Origin: Planctomycetota bacterium
Lineage (GTDB): Bacteria; Planctomycetota; UBA1135; UBA2386
Assembly: GCA_014192625.1 (NCBI GenBank)
Contig: BJHM01000002.1
Location: 124,001 to 188,000, forward strand
Length of the DNA: 64,000 nt
Reading direction: 5' to 3'
The notes beneath the pieces are model-generated. The model worked only from the letters and a program-made list of their open reading frames with translations. It was not told the origin of the DNA and searched no databases. Below, one piece after another: positions 25,499 to 33,421 of this stretch. The translations under genes were made by a program, and so were the position numbers. Every line of letters starts with the position of its first letter. Positions within the stretch are counted from its first letter, which is position 1.

Positions 25499-26374
25499 AT
25501 GGACAATGGATTGCGCAGAGGCTTGCTCTATGGCGGCGCGGTTGCCGCACTGGCAGGTCTTTACTACATCGGTTTCGTGCATAAGGCCGATGCCGACCCA
25601 ATGACCATGCTCGGCTCGGCCAGGGTGCAACTCCTCTTGGCCTCCGGCATGCCCGTTACTGGTAAGGATGGGTTGCCGCTAAAAGCGCGCGAACAACTGC
25701 TTTTGAGTGCGGCGAACGATCTTGCGATGGCCGCTCGTGAGGAGCCTGATTCGCCGGTGCTGGTTGAGTTTCAGGGTTTCCTTTTGAGCCTGCGCGGTGA
25801 CCTCCGCGGCGCGGCGGTTGCTTATCAGCACGCGCGTTCGCTGCCCGGTTGTGATGCCGAACAGCATGACACGCTTGTGTTCAACGAAGCGCGTGCGCTG
25901 TCGGACTCAGGAGACCTGCAAAATGCCTTGAAGGTATTTGCCAACAATGGCGCCTCGGTGCAGAAAAAGTATTCGGCGCAGCTGTCGTTGGAGGAATCGG
26001 CATTGTTGCAACGGCTGCACCGCAATGACGAGGCGCAGGCGCGATTGGATCAGCTCATGATTTCTTCCGACCAGCCGATGATATGGCTCGATGTGGGGAT
26101 CCAGTATCTGGCGCTCGGTCGTATCGATGCCGCTGATACAGCGTTAGCCAAGGCTGGGATCACTGTCCCGATTGCGGACTACCATCGCGCCTTACTTAAG
26201 TTGACTGGAGGCGAGGTCGATACCTGCCTCAGTCTGATTGAGCGTGCAATGAAGGCCTCGCCTACCGAGGTAATGCGCTTGCTCCGCAAGGATGCAATCG
26301 CATGGCAGGCACTAGCCGGCAATGCGCGATTTGAGCAGATGTATGTGCCGGTCACGGCGGCCCCAGGCCGCTGA
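25499..26374 (+). CDS. Membrane-anchored TPR-like protein of the pilus cluster
   Basis: The protein has 291 residues. It has one N-terminal hydrophobic segment (about residues 8-25, LLYGGAVAALAGLYYIGF) and a helical remainder with weak tetratricopeptide character (for example a pair AALGRIDAADTALAKA-like repeats near residue 205). Position between pilC and the pilin suggests a role like PilF/PilW or PilO, perhaps in assembly, but no specific family is recognised. ATG 25499 is chosen because the upstream frame overlaps pilC with a cysteine/arginine-rich, unlikely sequence, and because AAGGGG and AAAGGG lie just upstream. Confidence 0.65.
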   Translation: MDNGLRRGLLYGGAVAALAGLYYIGFVHKADADPMTMLGSARVQLLLASGMPVTGKDGLPLKAREQLLLSAANDLAMAAREEPDSPVLVEFQGFLLSLRGDLRGAAVAYQHARSLPGCDAEQHDTLVFNEARALSDSGDLQNALKVFANNGASVQKKYSAQLSLEESALLQRLHRNDEAQARLDQLMISSDQPMIWLDVGIQYLALGRIDAADTALAKAGITVPIADYHRALLKLTGGEVDTCLSLIERAMKASPTEVMRLLRKDAIAWQALAGNARFEQMYVPVTAAPGR

Positions 26375-26462
26375 CGATCTGCACGATCAGGGACGGGGGA
26401 GAGAGAGTAAAACCGGGGCGTCGAAAGATTCCCACATTAGAAAAGGCTGTCAGGAAACAACT

Positions 26463-27152
26463 ATGAAGCGTCAACAAGGCTTCACGCTCATCGAGCTCAT
26501 GATCGTAGTCGCGATCATTGCCATCATTGCGTCTATCGCAATTCCCAACCTTCTCAGCGCGCGCCTCAATGCCAATGAATCGGCAGCGATCGCCACTTTG
26601 AAGAATATCTCGTCGGCCCAGGCCCAGTGCCAGGCGTCCGGCGTGATCGATACCAACAACAACGGTGCCGGTGAATACGGCTTCTTCGGCGAACTTTCGG
26701 GTGCAGTAAACACCCGTGGTGCGACCAGCAAGATTCAGCCGCCGGTGCTGAGCAATGCGTTTGGCAACGTTGCCAATAGCGTTGTCACGCGCTCGGGATT
26801 CGTCTTCAAGATGTATCTCCCGGACGTGACTGGCGCTGGCATTGGCGAGGTGGCGGGCGGTGGCGACCCGACGAATGCAGCTGGTGTTGATGGCAACAAA
26901 GCTGAAGTTCTGTGGGCCTGCTACGCCTGGCCGTCTGCCTTCGGCAACTCGGGCAAGCGCACCTTCTTCATCAACCAGAGCGGTGACGTTCTGTCATCGA
27001 AGAACGTGCAGACTGCCGGCTCCTACAGCGGCACGACTACGCCTCCTTTGGTCTCGGCAGCCTTCATCAACGGCTCGAGTGGTACGCTGGAATGCAAGGT
27101 TGCAGCGAACACGAATGCTCTAGACGGCGAGATCTGGGTTGTTGTCAACTGA
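26463..27152 (+). CDS. Type IV prepilin (major pilin or pseudopilin)
   Basis: The protein has 229 residues. The leader MKRQQG is followed by FTLIELMIVVAIIAIIAS, a textbook class III signal: cleavage after the glycine by the prepilin peptidase at 19329-20294, Phe at +1 and Glu at +5. The mature protein has the long N-terminal helix (about 30 residues), an NLLSARLNANE continuation, and a beta-rich C-terminal head with only a few cysteines. Pilins of this size occur in both type IV pili and type II secretion. The ribosome site AGGAA lies just upstream of ATG 26463, and a strong hairpin follows the stop. Two glycosyltransferase genes come next, so the pilin might be glycosylated. Confidence 0.93.
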   Translation: MKRQQGFTLIELMIVVAIIAIIASIAIPNLLSARLNANESAAIATLKNISSAQAQCQASGVIDTNNNGAGEYGFFGELSGAVNTRGATSKIQPPVLSNAFGNVANSVVTRSGFVFKMYLPDVTGAGIGEVAGGGDPTNAAGVDGNKAEVLWACYAWPSAFGNSGKRTFFINQSGDVLSSKNVQTAGSYSGTTTPPLVSAAFINGSSGTLECKVAANTNALDGEIWVVVN

Positions 27153-27180
27153 TCCACAGCACTCGCTGTAGATCCTGATG

Positions 27181-27206
27181 AAGGGCTGCCCCGACGGGCA
27201 GCCCTT
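27181..27206 (+). terminator. Strong hairpin terminator after the pilin gene
   Basis: A perfect 11-bp stem (AAGGGCTGCCC-CGAC-GGGCAGCCCTT) with a four-base loop lies 28 bases past the pilin stop. The following bases (CGTCGTTTG) have only a weak T-run. It may act as a processing or partial terminator that leaves the pilin transcript more abundant than the downstream genes. It also argues for the later start of the next gene. Confidence 0.75.
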
Positions 27207-27276
27207 CGTCGTTTGTGGCGTTTGCTTTTCGACATCGACTCCGGCCCGGCGGCTGGTTCTGTCGATACCAAGGGCG

Positions 27277-28302
27277 ATGTCCCTGCACCAAAAAGACGCC
27301 CCACTTGTTAGCGACCACCTGTCGGCGTTGATGAACAGTGGGGGATTGCCATTAGCGCGGACAGAACAGCCATCGGGAGGCGCGTACAGTGCTGTCGGAC
27401 CGCAGAACGCGCGTGGCAATCGCGTGCAGAGCCTGTCGGTCGTCCTGCCGGCTCGCAACGAGTCGCTCAATCTCCTTGGCCTTATGCAGGAGCTGCAGAG
27501 TGTGTTGCGAACGCTGCCAGTGGCATTCGTTGAAATCGTTGTTGTGGATGATGGGTCCACTGACGAGACGGGAGCGATTGCAATGCAAGGTGGCGCGCGT
27601 GTGATCCGCCATGCAGAAGGCCTTGGCAACGGTGCTGCTGTGAAGCGTGGCATTCGTGAAGCTCGCGGCGATTGGATCCTGCTGCTCGATGGTGATGGAC
27701 AACATCCGCCAGGTGTAATCCCCAAGCTGGTGCTCGAGGCCGAGTCCTATGACATGGTGGTTGCCTCGCGCGGCGGCAGTGGTGGTGCCCTGCACCGCAA
27801 CTTCGTCAACCGCGTCTACAACCGGCTAGGCAGCTATGTCAGCGGCCGGCGTATCCCGGATCTGACGTCTGGTTTTCGTTTGTTGCGCGCTGACATTGCC
27901 AAGGATCTCGTTCACCTGCTGCCCAACACGTTTAGTTATCCAACCACCATCACGATGACGATGCTGAAGGCCGGCTACTCAGTCGGGTTTACTCCCTTCA
28001 CAGTGCGTCCCCGCAAGGGCAAGAGCCACGTCCGTTTGCTTGCGGACGGCAGCAGGTTCTTCCTGATCATTCTGCGGATCGCAACTTTTTATGCGCCGCT
28101 TCGAGTGTTCGTTCCAGCCTCTGCATTGATGGCTGCGCTCGGGATCGGCTGGTATGTCTACACTTGGTTTTCCGAAGGCCGTTTCACCAACATGGCGTTG
28201 CTGCTGATTGCGCAGTCGACCATGTTGTTTGCCCTCGGACTCATCAGTGAGCAGATCGCTGCGATTCGTAACCAGCGGATGGGGCGCCGGGAGGATTCGT
28301 GA
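27277..28302 (+). CDS. Family 2 glycosyltransferase with C-terminal membrane segments
   Basis: The protein has 341 residues. The catalytic domain has SVVLPARNES, VVVDDGSTDET and LLDGDGQHPP (DxD-type), the pattern of dolichol-/polyprenyl-phosphate sugar transferases of GT2. ASRGGSGG and TSGFRLLRADI are typical of the undecaprenyl-phosphate sugar transferase subgroup. Two hydrophobic segments at the C terminus (about 270-290 and 300-330) would anchor it. It would make a lipid-linked sugar donor for membrane glycosyltransferases. ATG 27277 is my choice because the frame upstream spans the pilin terminator; a later ATG at 27331 is possible since the first 40 residues look unstructured. The stop overlaps the next start (GTGA). 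Confidence 0.87.
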   Translation: MSLHQKDAPLVSDHLSALMNSGGLPLARTEQPSGGAYSAVGPQNARGNRVQSLSVVLPARNESLNLLGLMQELQSVLRTLPVAFVEIVVVDDGSTDETGAIAMQGGARVIRHAEGLGNGAAVKRGIREARGDWILLLDGDGQHPPGVIPKLVLEAESYDMVVASRGGSGGALHRNFVNRVYNRLGSYVSGRRIPDLTSGFRLLRADIAKDLVHLLPNTFSYPTTITMTMLKAGYSVGFTPFTVRPRKGKSHVRLLADGSRFFLIILRIATFYAPLRVFVPASALMAALGIGWYVYTWFSEGRFTNMALLLIAQSTMLFALGLISEQIAAIRNQRMGRREDS

Positions 28303-29435
28303 ATCAGCGCGTGCTGTTCTGCGGCGCGTGGGACGAAGGTTGTGGCTATCCGCGCACGACTGCGCTGCGGCAAGGATTGCTCGCGCAAGGCGTCGAAGTC
28401 TTTGAGTGTCGCGCGCCGTCCATGGGGCGTGGCAAGCAGAAGCTGTTGCGCCAACCTTGGCGATTGGCGTTCTGGGCGCTTGGCGAATTGTTGCGGCGGA
28501 TGCGATTTCGTCGGCAAGTGCTCGCTGCCGTTCGTCGCTGTCGTCCCGACGTTGTTGTGGTGCCTTATCCAGGTCATCACCTCGTCGCCTTGGTAAAGCG
28601 TGCCGTGCGCGTGCCGGTGGTCCTCGATCTGTTCTTGTCGGCTTACGACACCGCGGTGGCGGATCGCGGGCTGTTTGCCAAAGGCTCATTGGCCGCACGG
28701 CTGCTGTTGGCAATCGACAAGAACGCATGTCGCAATGCTGACTTAGTACTGCTCGACACCGAGCCCAACGTCATGCACGCGGCGCAGCTGACCGGCGTAG
28801 CGGCATCCCATTTCGATTGGCTACCGGTTGGTGATCCAAACGCGCCGTCCATTTGCGCGCCGTTTACGTTGCCTAACGCCAGCAGTTTGCGGTTGTTGTT
28901 CTTCGGCACAGGAGTGCCGCTGCATGGTCTGCATACGCTGATCGACGCAGTGGCGCTGGTGCCGGAAGTCCACTTGACGCTGATCGGAGGCACTGCGGCG
29001 GATCGCAGTTGTGCGCAATCAAAGCTGCAGCATCAGCTCACGTTGCTGCCAGAGTTCATTCAGCGTGAGGCGCTGCAGCAGCAACTCGATCATGCACATT
29101 TGGTGGCGGGTGTTTTTGGCACGAGTGAAAAGACCGATCGGGTGGTCCCGTTCAAGGTCATGCACGCGCTTGCCTCGGGTCGGCCCGCAATCACTGCAGA
29201 TAGCACTGCGATGCGGCAAGTGGCCAACGCTGCTGCGGCATGCTTTCTGGTGCCCGCCGGTGATGTTGTTGCGCTGGCCGATCGGTTGCGCAGCCTCGCT
29301 CTTGCGCCAGCGCAACTGGTAGCCGCCGCGGCGGCCGCACGTGAAGTCTACGACGGCAACTTTGCGGTTGCGCGCACCGGTGCTCGCTTTGCCGCAATCT
29401 GCGAGCGACTCGTGGTCGCAGGCGGGAAACCTTGA
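28299..29435 (+). CDS. Glycosyltransferase, GT-B fold (GT4-like)
   Basis: The protein has 378 residues. It has a GT-B plan with two Rossmann halves: VLFCGAWDEGCGYPRTTAL at the N terminus, a central PDVVVVPYPGH, and in the C-half LRLLFFGTGVPLHGLHTLI and VVPFKVMHALASGRPAI, the region that binds the nucleotide sugar in GT4. The GTG start at 28299 overlaps the preceding stop by four bases. Substrate and product are unknown. It is probably part of pilin or surface glycan synthesis with its neighbours. Confidence 0.78.
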   Translation: MNQRVLFCGAWDEGCGYPRTTALRQGLLAQGVEVFECRAPSMGRGKQKLLRQPWRLAFWALGELLRRMRFRRQVLAAVRRCRPDVVVVPYPGHHLVALVKRAVRVPVVLDLFLSAYDTAVADRGLFAKGSLAARLLLAIDKNACRNADLVLLDTEPNVMHAAQLTGVAASHFDWLPVGDPNAPSICAPFTLPNASSLRLLFFGTGVPLHGLHTLIDAVALVPEVHLTLIGGTAADRSCAQSKLQHQLTLLPEFIQREALQQQLDHAHLVAGVFGTSEKTDRVVPFKVMHALASGRPAITADSTAMRQVANAAAACFLVPAGDVVALADRLRSLALAPAQLVAAAAAAREVYDGNFAVARTGARFAAICERLVVAGGKP

Positions 29436-31285
29436 GCTTGCCTGCTGGCACTAAGCAAACCAGTTTTCAGGTTGCTGCGATCGCGGTCTTTCTCGCGGCT
29501 TGTATCGCCTACGCCACGGCACTCACCGGAACCTTCGTCTACGACGACCTTCACTCGGTGGCAGACAACCAGAGCGTGCGATCGCTCGCCAACCTAGGCC
29601 GGTTCTTCGTCGATCCGACGATGTTTAGTGCCGCCGGCAACGTGATGTATCGCCCTGTGCTGTTGTGCTCGTTTGCTTTTGATTACGCGCTAGGTGATGG
29701 CTCGCCGTTGATGTTCAAGTTGACCAACTTGTTGCTGCATGGTGCGGTCGCGGTGCTGCTGCTGAGTTGGCTCCGTGCGCTCAACGCGGATCTTCGTGCA
29801 GCGGCACTGACTGCTGCTTTGTTTGCGGTTCATCCACTGGCCAGTGAAGCCGTCAACATGGTGTCGGCGCGTAGTGAACTGCTGTGCATACTCGGCATCG
29901 TGCTCGCATTGCGCAGCCAGGTTGGCATGCGGACTGGCGTTCGCAACTGGGCCGCCCTCGTATGTGTGGGGGCCGTGCTGGCGTGCGGCAGCAAGGAGAC
30001 TGGTGCCCTGTTGCCGGTGTTGATGCTGTGCCAAGAAGGGTTTCTCGGCAATCACGGTCCGCGCGTTGCGATGCGTGGCGTTGTCACGCGACTGCTTCCC
30101 GCGTGCCTGATCGTGGTCGCGTATCTTGCGACGCGCAGGTTGCTGCTCGGCCAAGCGACCGCCGACTTGCTCGGGCGTTCGGGTAATGACCCGATGTATG
30201 GCAGTTCGCGCGACCTGTTGACGCAGATTTGCACGATGTCTGCGGCGTTGCCAAAGGTGCTTTTACAGGCCATCTGGCCGTCCGGGCTTTCGCTGGATCC
30301 TTCGCTGGTTTACTACCGCACGCTGTGGTCCGTGCCAGTCATCGCCGGTGCGATTGGGATGCTTTCATTGACCGTGGTTGGATTGCGTGCGCCTCGCCGC
30401 TATCCGTTGCTGGCGCTCGGCACGATCTTCACTTGGATGACAGCTTTGCCGTGGGTTGTGATCCCGCTCAACCTGCCGCTGTCGGAGCACCGCTACTACG
30501 GCCCGTTGATCGGGCTCGCGTTATTGATCACACCGCGAATCGATTGGTTTTTGCGTTGCTTGCCGACGCGTGCGCACTGGTTGCCGGCGATGCCGCTCAT
30601 CGTGTTCGCCTTGATTGCGGCAACTCGCAGTCTCGACTACCGCGATGAATGCACTCTCTGGCAAGGGGTGCTTGCGCAAAACCCAAACTCCTTTCGCGCG
30701 AACTGGGGATGTGGTGCGGCGCTGCTTTTGCGTGGCGAATATGCGAGCGCAGAACCATTGCTCGCGCGGTCCGTCGCGCTTTATCCGGCGTTTCGCACAG
30801 CGCGTCGTTCGTGGATTGAGTGCATGCTGATTTTGCCGATGGATCAGGGCTGGCCATTTCGCGCGCTGATCGCTGCAGAAGAACTCGCGCGCCAGAAAAA
30901 TGACGATCCTTATTACCGGATCTTGCATGCGAACGCGGCGCTGCTGGTCGGCATTGCGAGTGATGATCGCACTCAGATTGAAACCGCCGAGCGGCTGGCG
31001 TTGTCGTGCCTTTTGATCGCGCCACCAAAGGCGCTCGTCTATCGGCTTGCGGCAAGCTGCCGTCAGCGGCTTCACGACTTGCCTGGCGCACTCGCGCATT
31101 TGGATACAGCACTCGCTCGCGGGCTCGACTTCACTGCGTTGCGCGTTGAACGCTCGGACCTGTTGCGTTTGTTGGGTCGAGAGGTCGAAGCTGATAGCGA
31201 GTTGCGCGCCATGTTCAAAAAAGCGCCGATGGATGGCTCCGTGCGCGCGGCAATGGCGCGTCGCTATGCGTCGCCGCCGCGCTGA
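29432..31285 (+). CDS. TMTC-like membrane protein (GT-C fold plus TPR)
   Basis: The protein has 617 residues. The first 400 are a GT-C-type membrane domain with about ten helices. The FVYDDLHSVADN loop and HPLASEAVNMVSARSELL match the signature regions of TMTC/DUF1736 proteins, and LPLSEHRYYGPLIG corresponds to the ERYLYLP-like region. TPR repeats fill about residues 410-615. In eukaryotes TMTC proteins transfer mannose to protein hydroxyls. Bacterial members are uncharacterised but usually lie beside glycosyltransferases and pilins, as here. The start is a TTG overlapping the upstream stop by four bases. The stop overlaps the tatD stop (22 bases, tail to tail). Confidence 0.72.
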   Translation: MSLPAGTKQTSFQVAAIAVFLAACIAYATALTGTFVYDDLHSVADNQSVRSLANLGRFFVDPTMFSAAGNVMYRPVLLCSFAFDYALGDGSPLMFKLTNLLLHGAVAVLLLSWLRALNADLRAAALTAALFAVHPLASEAVNMVSARSELLCILGIVLALRSQVGMRTGVRNWAALVCVGAVLACGSKETGALLPVLMLCQEGFLGNHGPRVAMRGVVTRLLPACLIVVAYLATRRLLLGQATADLLGRSGNDPMYGSSRDLLTQICTMSAALPKVLLQAIWPSGLSLDPSLVYYRTLWSVPVIAGAIGMLSLTVVGLRAPRRYPLLALGTIFTWMTALPWVVIPLNLPLSEHRYYGPLIGLALLITPRIDWFLRCLPTRAHWLPAMPLIVFALIAATRSLDYRDECTLWQGVLAQNPNSFRANWGCGAALLLRGEYASAEPLLARSVALYPAFRTARRSWIECMLILPMDQGWPFRALIAAEELARQKNDDPYYRILHANAALLVGIASDDRTQIETAERLALSCLLIAPPKALVYRLAASCRQRLHDLPGALAHLDTALARGLDFTALRVERSDLLRLLGREVEADSELRAMFKKAPMDGSVRAAMARRYASPPR

Positions 31286-32040
31286 CGGGCGCCGAACAGG
31301 TCGCAGGCATTACGGTGGGTCACTGCCGCCGCGTGCGCTTCGTCCCACCCGCGCACTGCCGCGAGCATTTGCAAAGTTTCGCGGATGAACGCTGGCTCAT
31401 TGCGTTGCCCGCGACGGCTCTGTGGCGGCAGGAACGGCGCGTCGGTCTCGATTAGCAGTCGCGCTTCTGGAACGATCTTTGCCGCCTCGCGCAGGGCGAC
31501 ATTTTTCTTGTAGGTGAGCGGCGCAGCGAAGGAGATGTGCAAGCCAAGTTCGACGGCCGCAATTGCGTCCGCTGGATCGCCGGAGAAGCAGTGCATCACG
31601 CCGCGCAGTGGGGCACGTTCTCGCAGGACTTGGAGCAGCGCGGGAAATGCGTCTCGGCAGTGCAGGATGACTGGCAGATCGTGGGCGAGCGCAAGGTCGA
31701 GGTGCGCGCGCAGCGAGGCCTGTTGGTCGGCTTTCGTGGTGTGTTCGCGGAAAAAGTCGAGCCCGGTTTCGCCGATTGCGGCGCAGTCGGGCAGCGCTGC
31801 CAATTCGCAGAGTCCATCCCAGTCGGCGGCAAATTGATTTGCGTCGTTGGGATGCAGGCCAGCACTCCAGCGAGCGCCGCTGAGGGAGTTCGCCAAAGCG
31901 CGGGCGGCCACGGAGCTATCGAGGTCGATGCCGACGATCACGCAATCAGTCACGCTTGCTTGCACCGCGCGCGCATGTTCGTCGTGCGCAGCCTCGACTT
32001 TGTCGAGGCCGAGGTGGCAGTGTGTGTCGAAGACGTTCAT
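31264..32040 (-). CDS. tatD: TatD-family metal-dependent hydrolase (DNase)
   Basis: This 258-residue TIM-barrel metal hydrolase would cut DNA 3' ends or act in quality control. Metal ligands are in place: DTHCHLGLD, GETGLDF, HCRDAFP, MHCFSGDP and ETDAPFLPP. The length is right for the family. It is on the minus strand and its 3' end overlaps the TMTC-like gene by 22 bases. The start codon at 32038-32040 lies 19 bases from the end of the upstream minus-strand gene, so the two are likely co-transcribed. Confidence 0.93.
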   Translation of the reverse strand: MNVFDTHCHLGLDKVEAAHDEHARAVQASVTDCVIVGIDLDSSVAARALANSLSGARWSAGLHPNDANQFAADWDGLCELAALPDCAAIGETGLDFFREHTTKADQQASLRAHLDLALAHDLPVILHCRDAFPALLQVLRERAPLRGVMHCFSGDPADAIAAVELGLHISFAAPLTYKKNVALREAAKIVPEARLLIETDAPFLPPQSRRGQRNEPAFIRETLQMLAAVRGWDEAHAAAVTHRNACDLFGARQRGGDA

Positions 32041-32059
32041 CGCGTGCCTTGCCGGCGCC

Positions 32060-33058
32060 TCAATTCCTGTTGATCAAGTAAGTGAGGTGATCGATCACGA
32101 GTTTGTTGGTCGCAGTGGCCAACTCGGATTCGAAGAAGGAGCGCGCACTGGCACCGCGAATGTTGGCGATTGCATCGAGGCACTTGTTTAGGAATAGCGC
32201 GTTGTCTGCAGCGCCCGGTGGCTTGTGGTAAAGATCTTCGATGCGGCTGCTGGCCCTTATGCAGCGATGTTCGCCGAGCCACTCGATGATCTCCTGCACC
32301 GTGAGGAAGTCGTTGTCGGCCCGATTGAGGATTTGTAGCAGGGTGTCCTCGGTCGCCGGATCCTCAGTGCGCATGTAGTGGATCACGAAAGTGCTAAAGC
32401 CGGACGACGCGATCGACTGTGGCGCCAGTTGCGGCAGTTCATGCGCCGCGGCCCGGTCAAAATCGCGGCCGCGGTAGGACTCGGCCAACACAATGCGACG
32501 CAGCAGACTTTGGGCGATTGGCTTGTCGATCTTGAGCAACAGGTCGGCAGCGGCAAAGCGCAGGCGCGGGCTCGGCATGATATCAGTGCCGCCTTGCAGG
32601 ACGGAGATCACGAGGCGCTGGCCGGCTTCGGGATCGGCTGCTGAGGCGGCGCGCAGCAGCTGGCTCATCTCGTCGTAGTCCAGCTTTGAATCCAGACTGC
32701 GGAAGCGGGCGGCAATGAACGGGAATGCATCCTTGCCGACTGCGGTGAATGCGAGCATGGTCGCGTTCATCTCGTCGACCGCCATCCGAAAGTCCGGTTG
32801 CGTGGTGCGCGAACTGGCGGCCAACGGCGCGTAGGTCCGCAGTTTTTCCAGCAGCGCCTCCGTGCCCTTTTTCTCCGAGCGCTGCTCGATTCGAATGCGG
32901 GTCACCTCGCCAAGGATGCTCTTTAGTTGTGGCTCAATCGCAGCGAGCCGATTGGTGACCGACTGCTCTGCCGTTCGTAGGGCAAGGTTGGACCAGATGA
33001 GTGCGGCCACTCCGGCGAATACCAACAGCAAAAGGATCTTGGTTGACAGATTGGACAT
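32060..33058 (-). CDS. Signal-anchored helical protein (HEAT-like), function unknown
   Basis: The protein has 332 residues. The start (MSNLSTKILLLLVFAGVAALI) is a signal anchor. After a coiled-coil-like stretch (about 30-70), helices repeat with HEAT/ARM-like spacing (for example RLRFAAADLLLKIDKPIAQ, and EDTLLQILNRADNDF). No catalytic residues are recognised. It is divergent from lipoprotein C1, with 363 bases between the two starts that carry paired inverted repeats. I chose the ATG at 33056-33058; an upstream ATG at 33113-33115 would add 19 residues before the hydrophobic core. Confidence 0.6.
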   Translation of the reverse strand: MSNLSTKILLLLVFAGVAALIWSNLALRTAEQSVTNRLAAIEPQLKSILGEVTRIRIEQRSEKKGTEALLEKLRTYAPLAASSRTTQPDFRMAVDEMNATMLAFTAVGKDAFPFIAARFRSLDSKLDYDEMSQLLRAASAADPEAGQRLVISVLQGGTDIMPSPRLRFAAADLLLKIDKPIAQSLLRRIVLAESYRGRDFDRAAAHELPQLAPQSIASSGFSTFVIHYMRTEDPATEDTLLQILNRADNDFLTVQEIIEWLGEHRCIRASSRIEDLYHKPPGAADNALFLNKCLDAIANIRGASARSFFESELATATNKLVIDHLTYLINRN

Positions 33059-33421
33059 GGCGCGCAGGGTAGCGAACCGATTCCATGCGGTCACCGGCTG
33101 TTCGATTTCGCCCACATGTCGAGCCGAAGTGCCCGATTGGCGATGCGGGTCGGGAGGCTCGTGCTGCCGGGGCTCGCGGGTGCCGTGGTGTTGGCCCCAG
33201 TGTTGTCGCGATTGTCAAACCTCCGGTGCGCCGGAAACCTCGGCGGCATGGAAGTTGTCAGAGGGGTGAAAGTGGGGCGCTTTCACCCTAGGATCAAAGT
33301 ATCAACTTTGGCTCTAGGGACGGGTGGCGTCCTTCCGACTTCTTCTGCTAGCATGTCTGGGCAGTCACAGGCCCGTTGCGCGCGTCCCCCCAAGTAAACT
33401 TCCGTTCTGATTGAGGCATCG
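33059..33421. promoter_or_regulatory. Divergent intergenic region with two overlapping inverted repeats
   Basis: The region separates a minus-strand gene from lipoprotein C1. Hairpin 1 (33264-33288) is a perfect GGGTGAAAG-N7-CTTTCACCC. Hairpin 2 (33286-33319) is CCCTAG-GAT-CAAAGT-N4-ACTTTG-GCT-CTAGGG, with a 3x3 internal mismatch. They share the bases CCC at 33286-33288, so on RNA they would compete. They lie 100-160 bases before C1. No clear -35/-10 pair was found. Confidence 0.6.
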
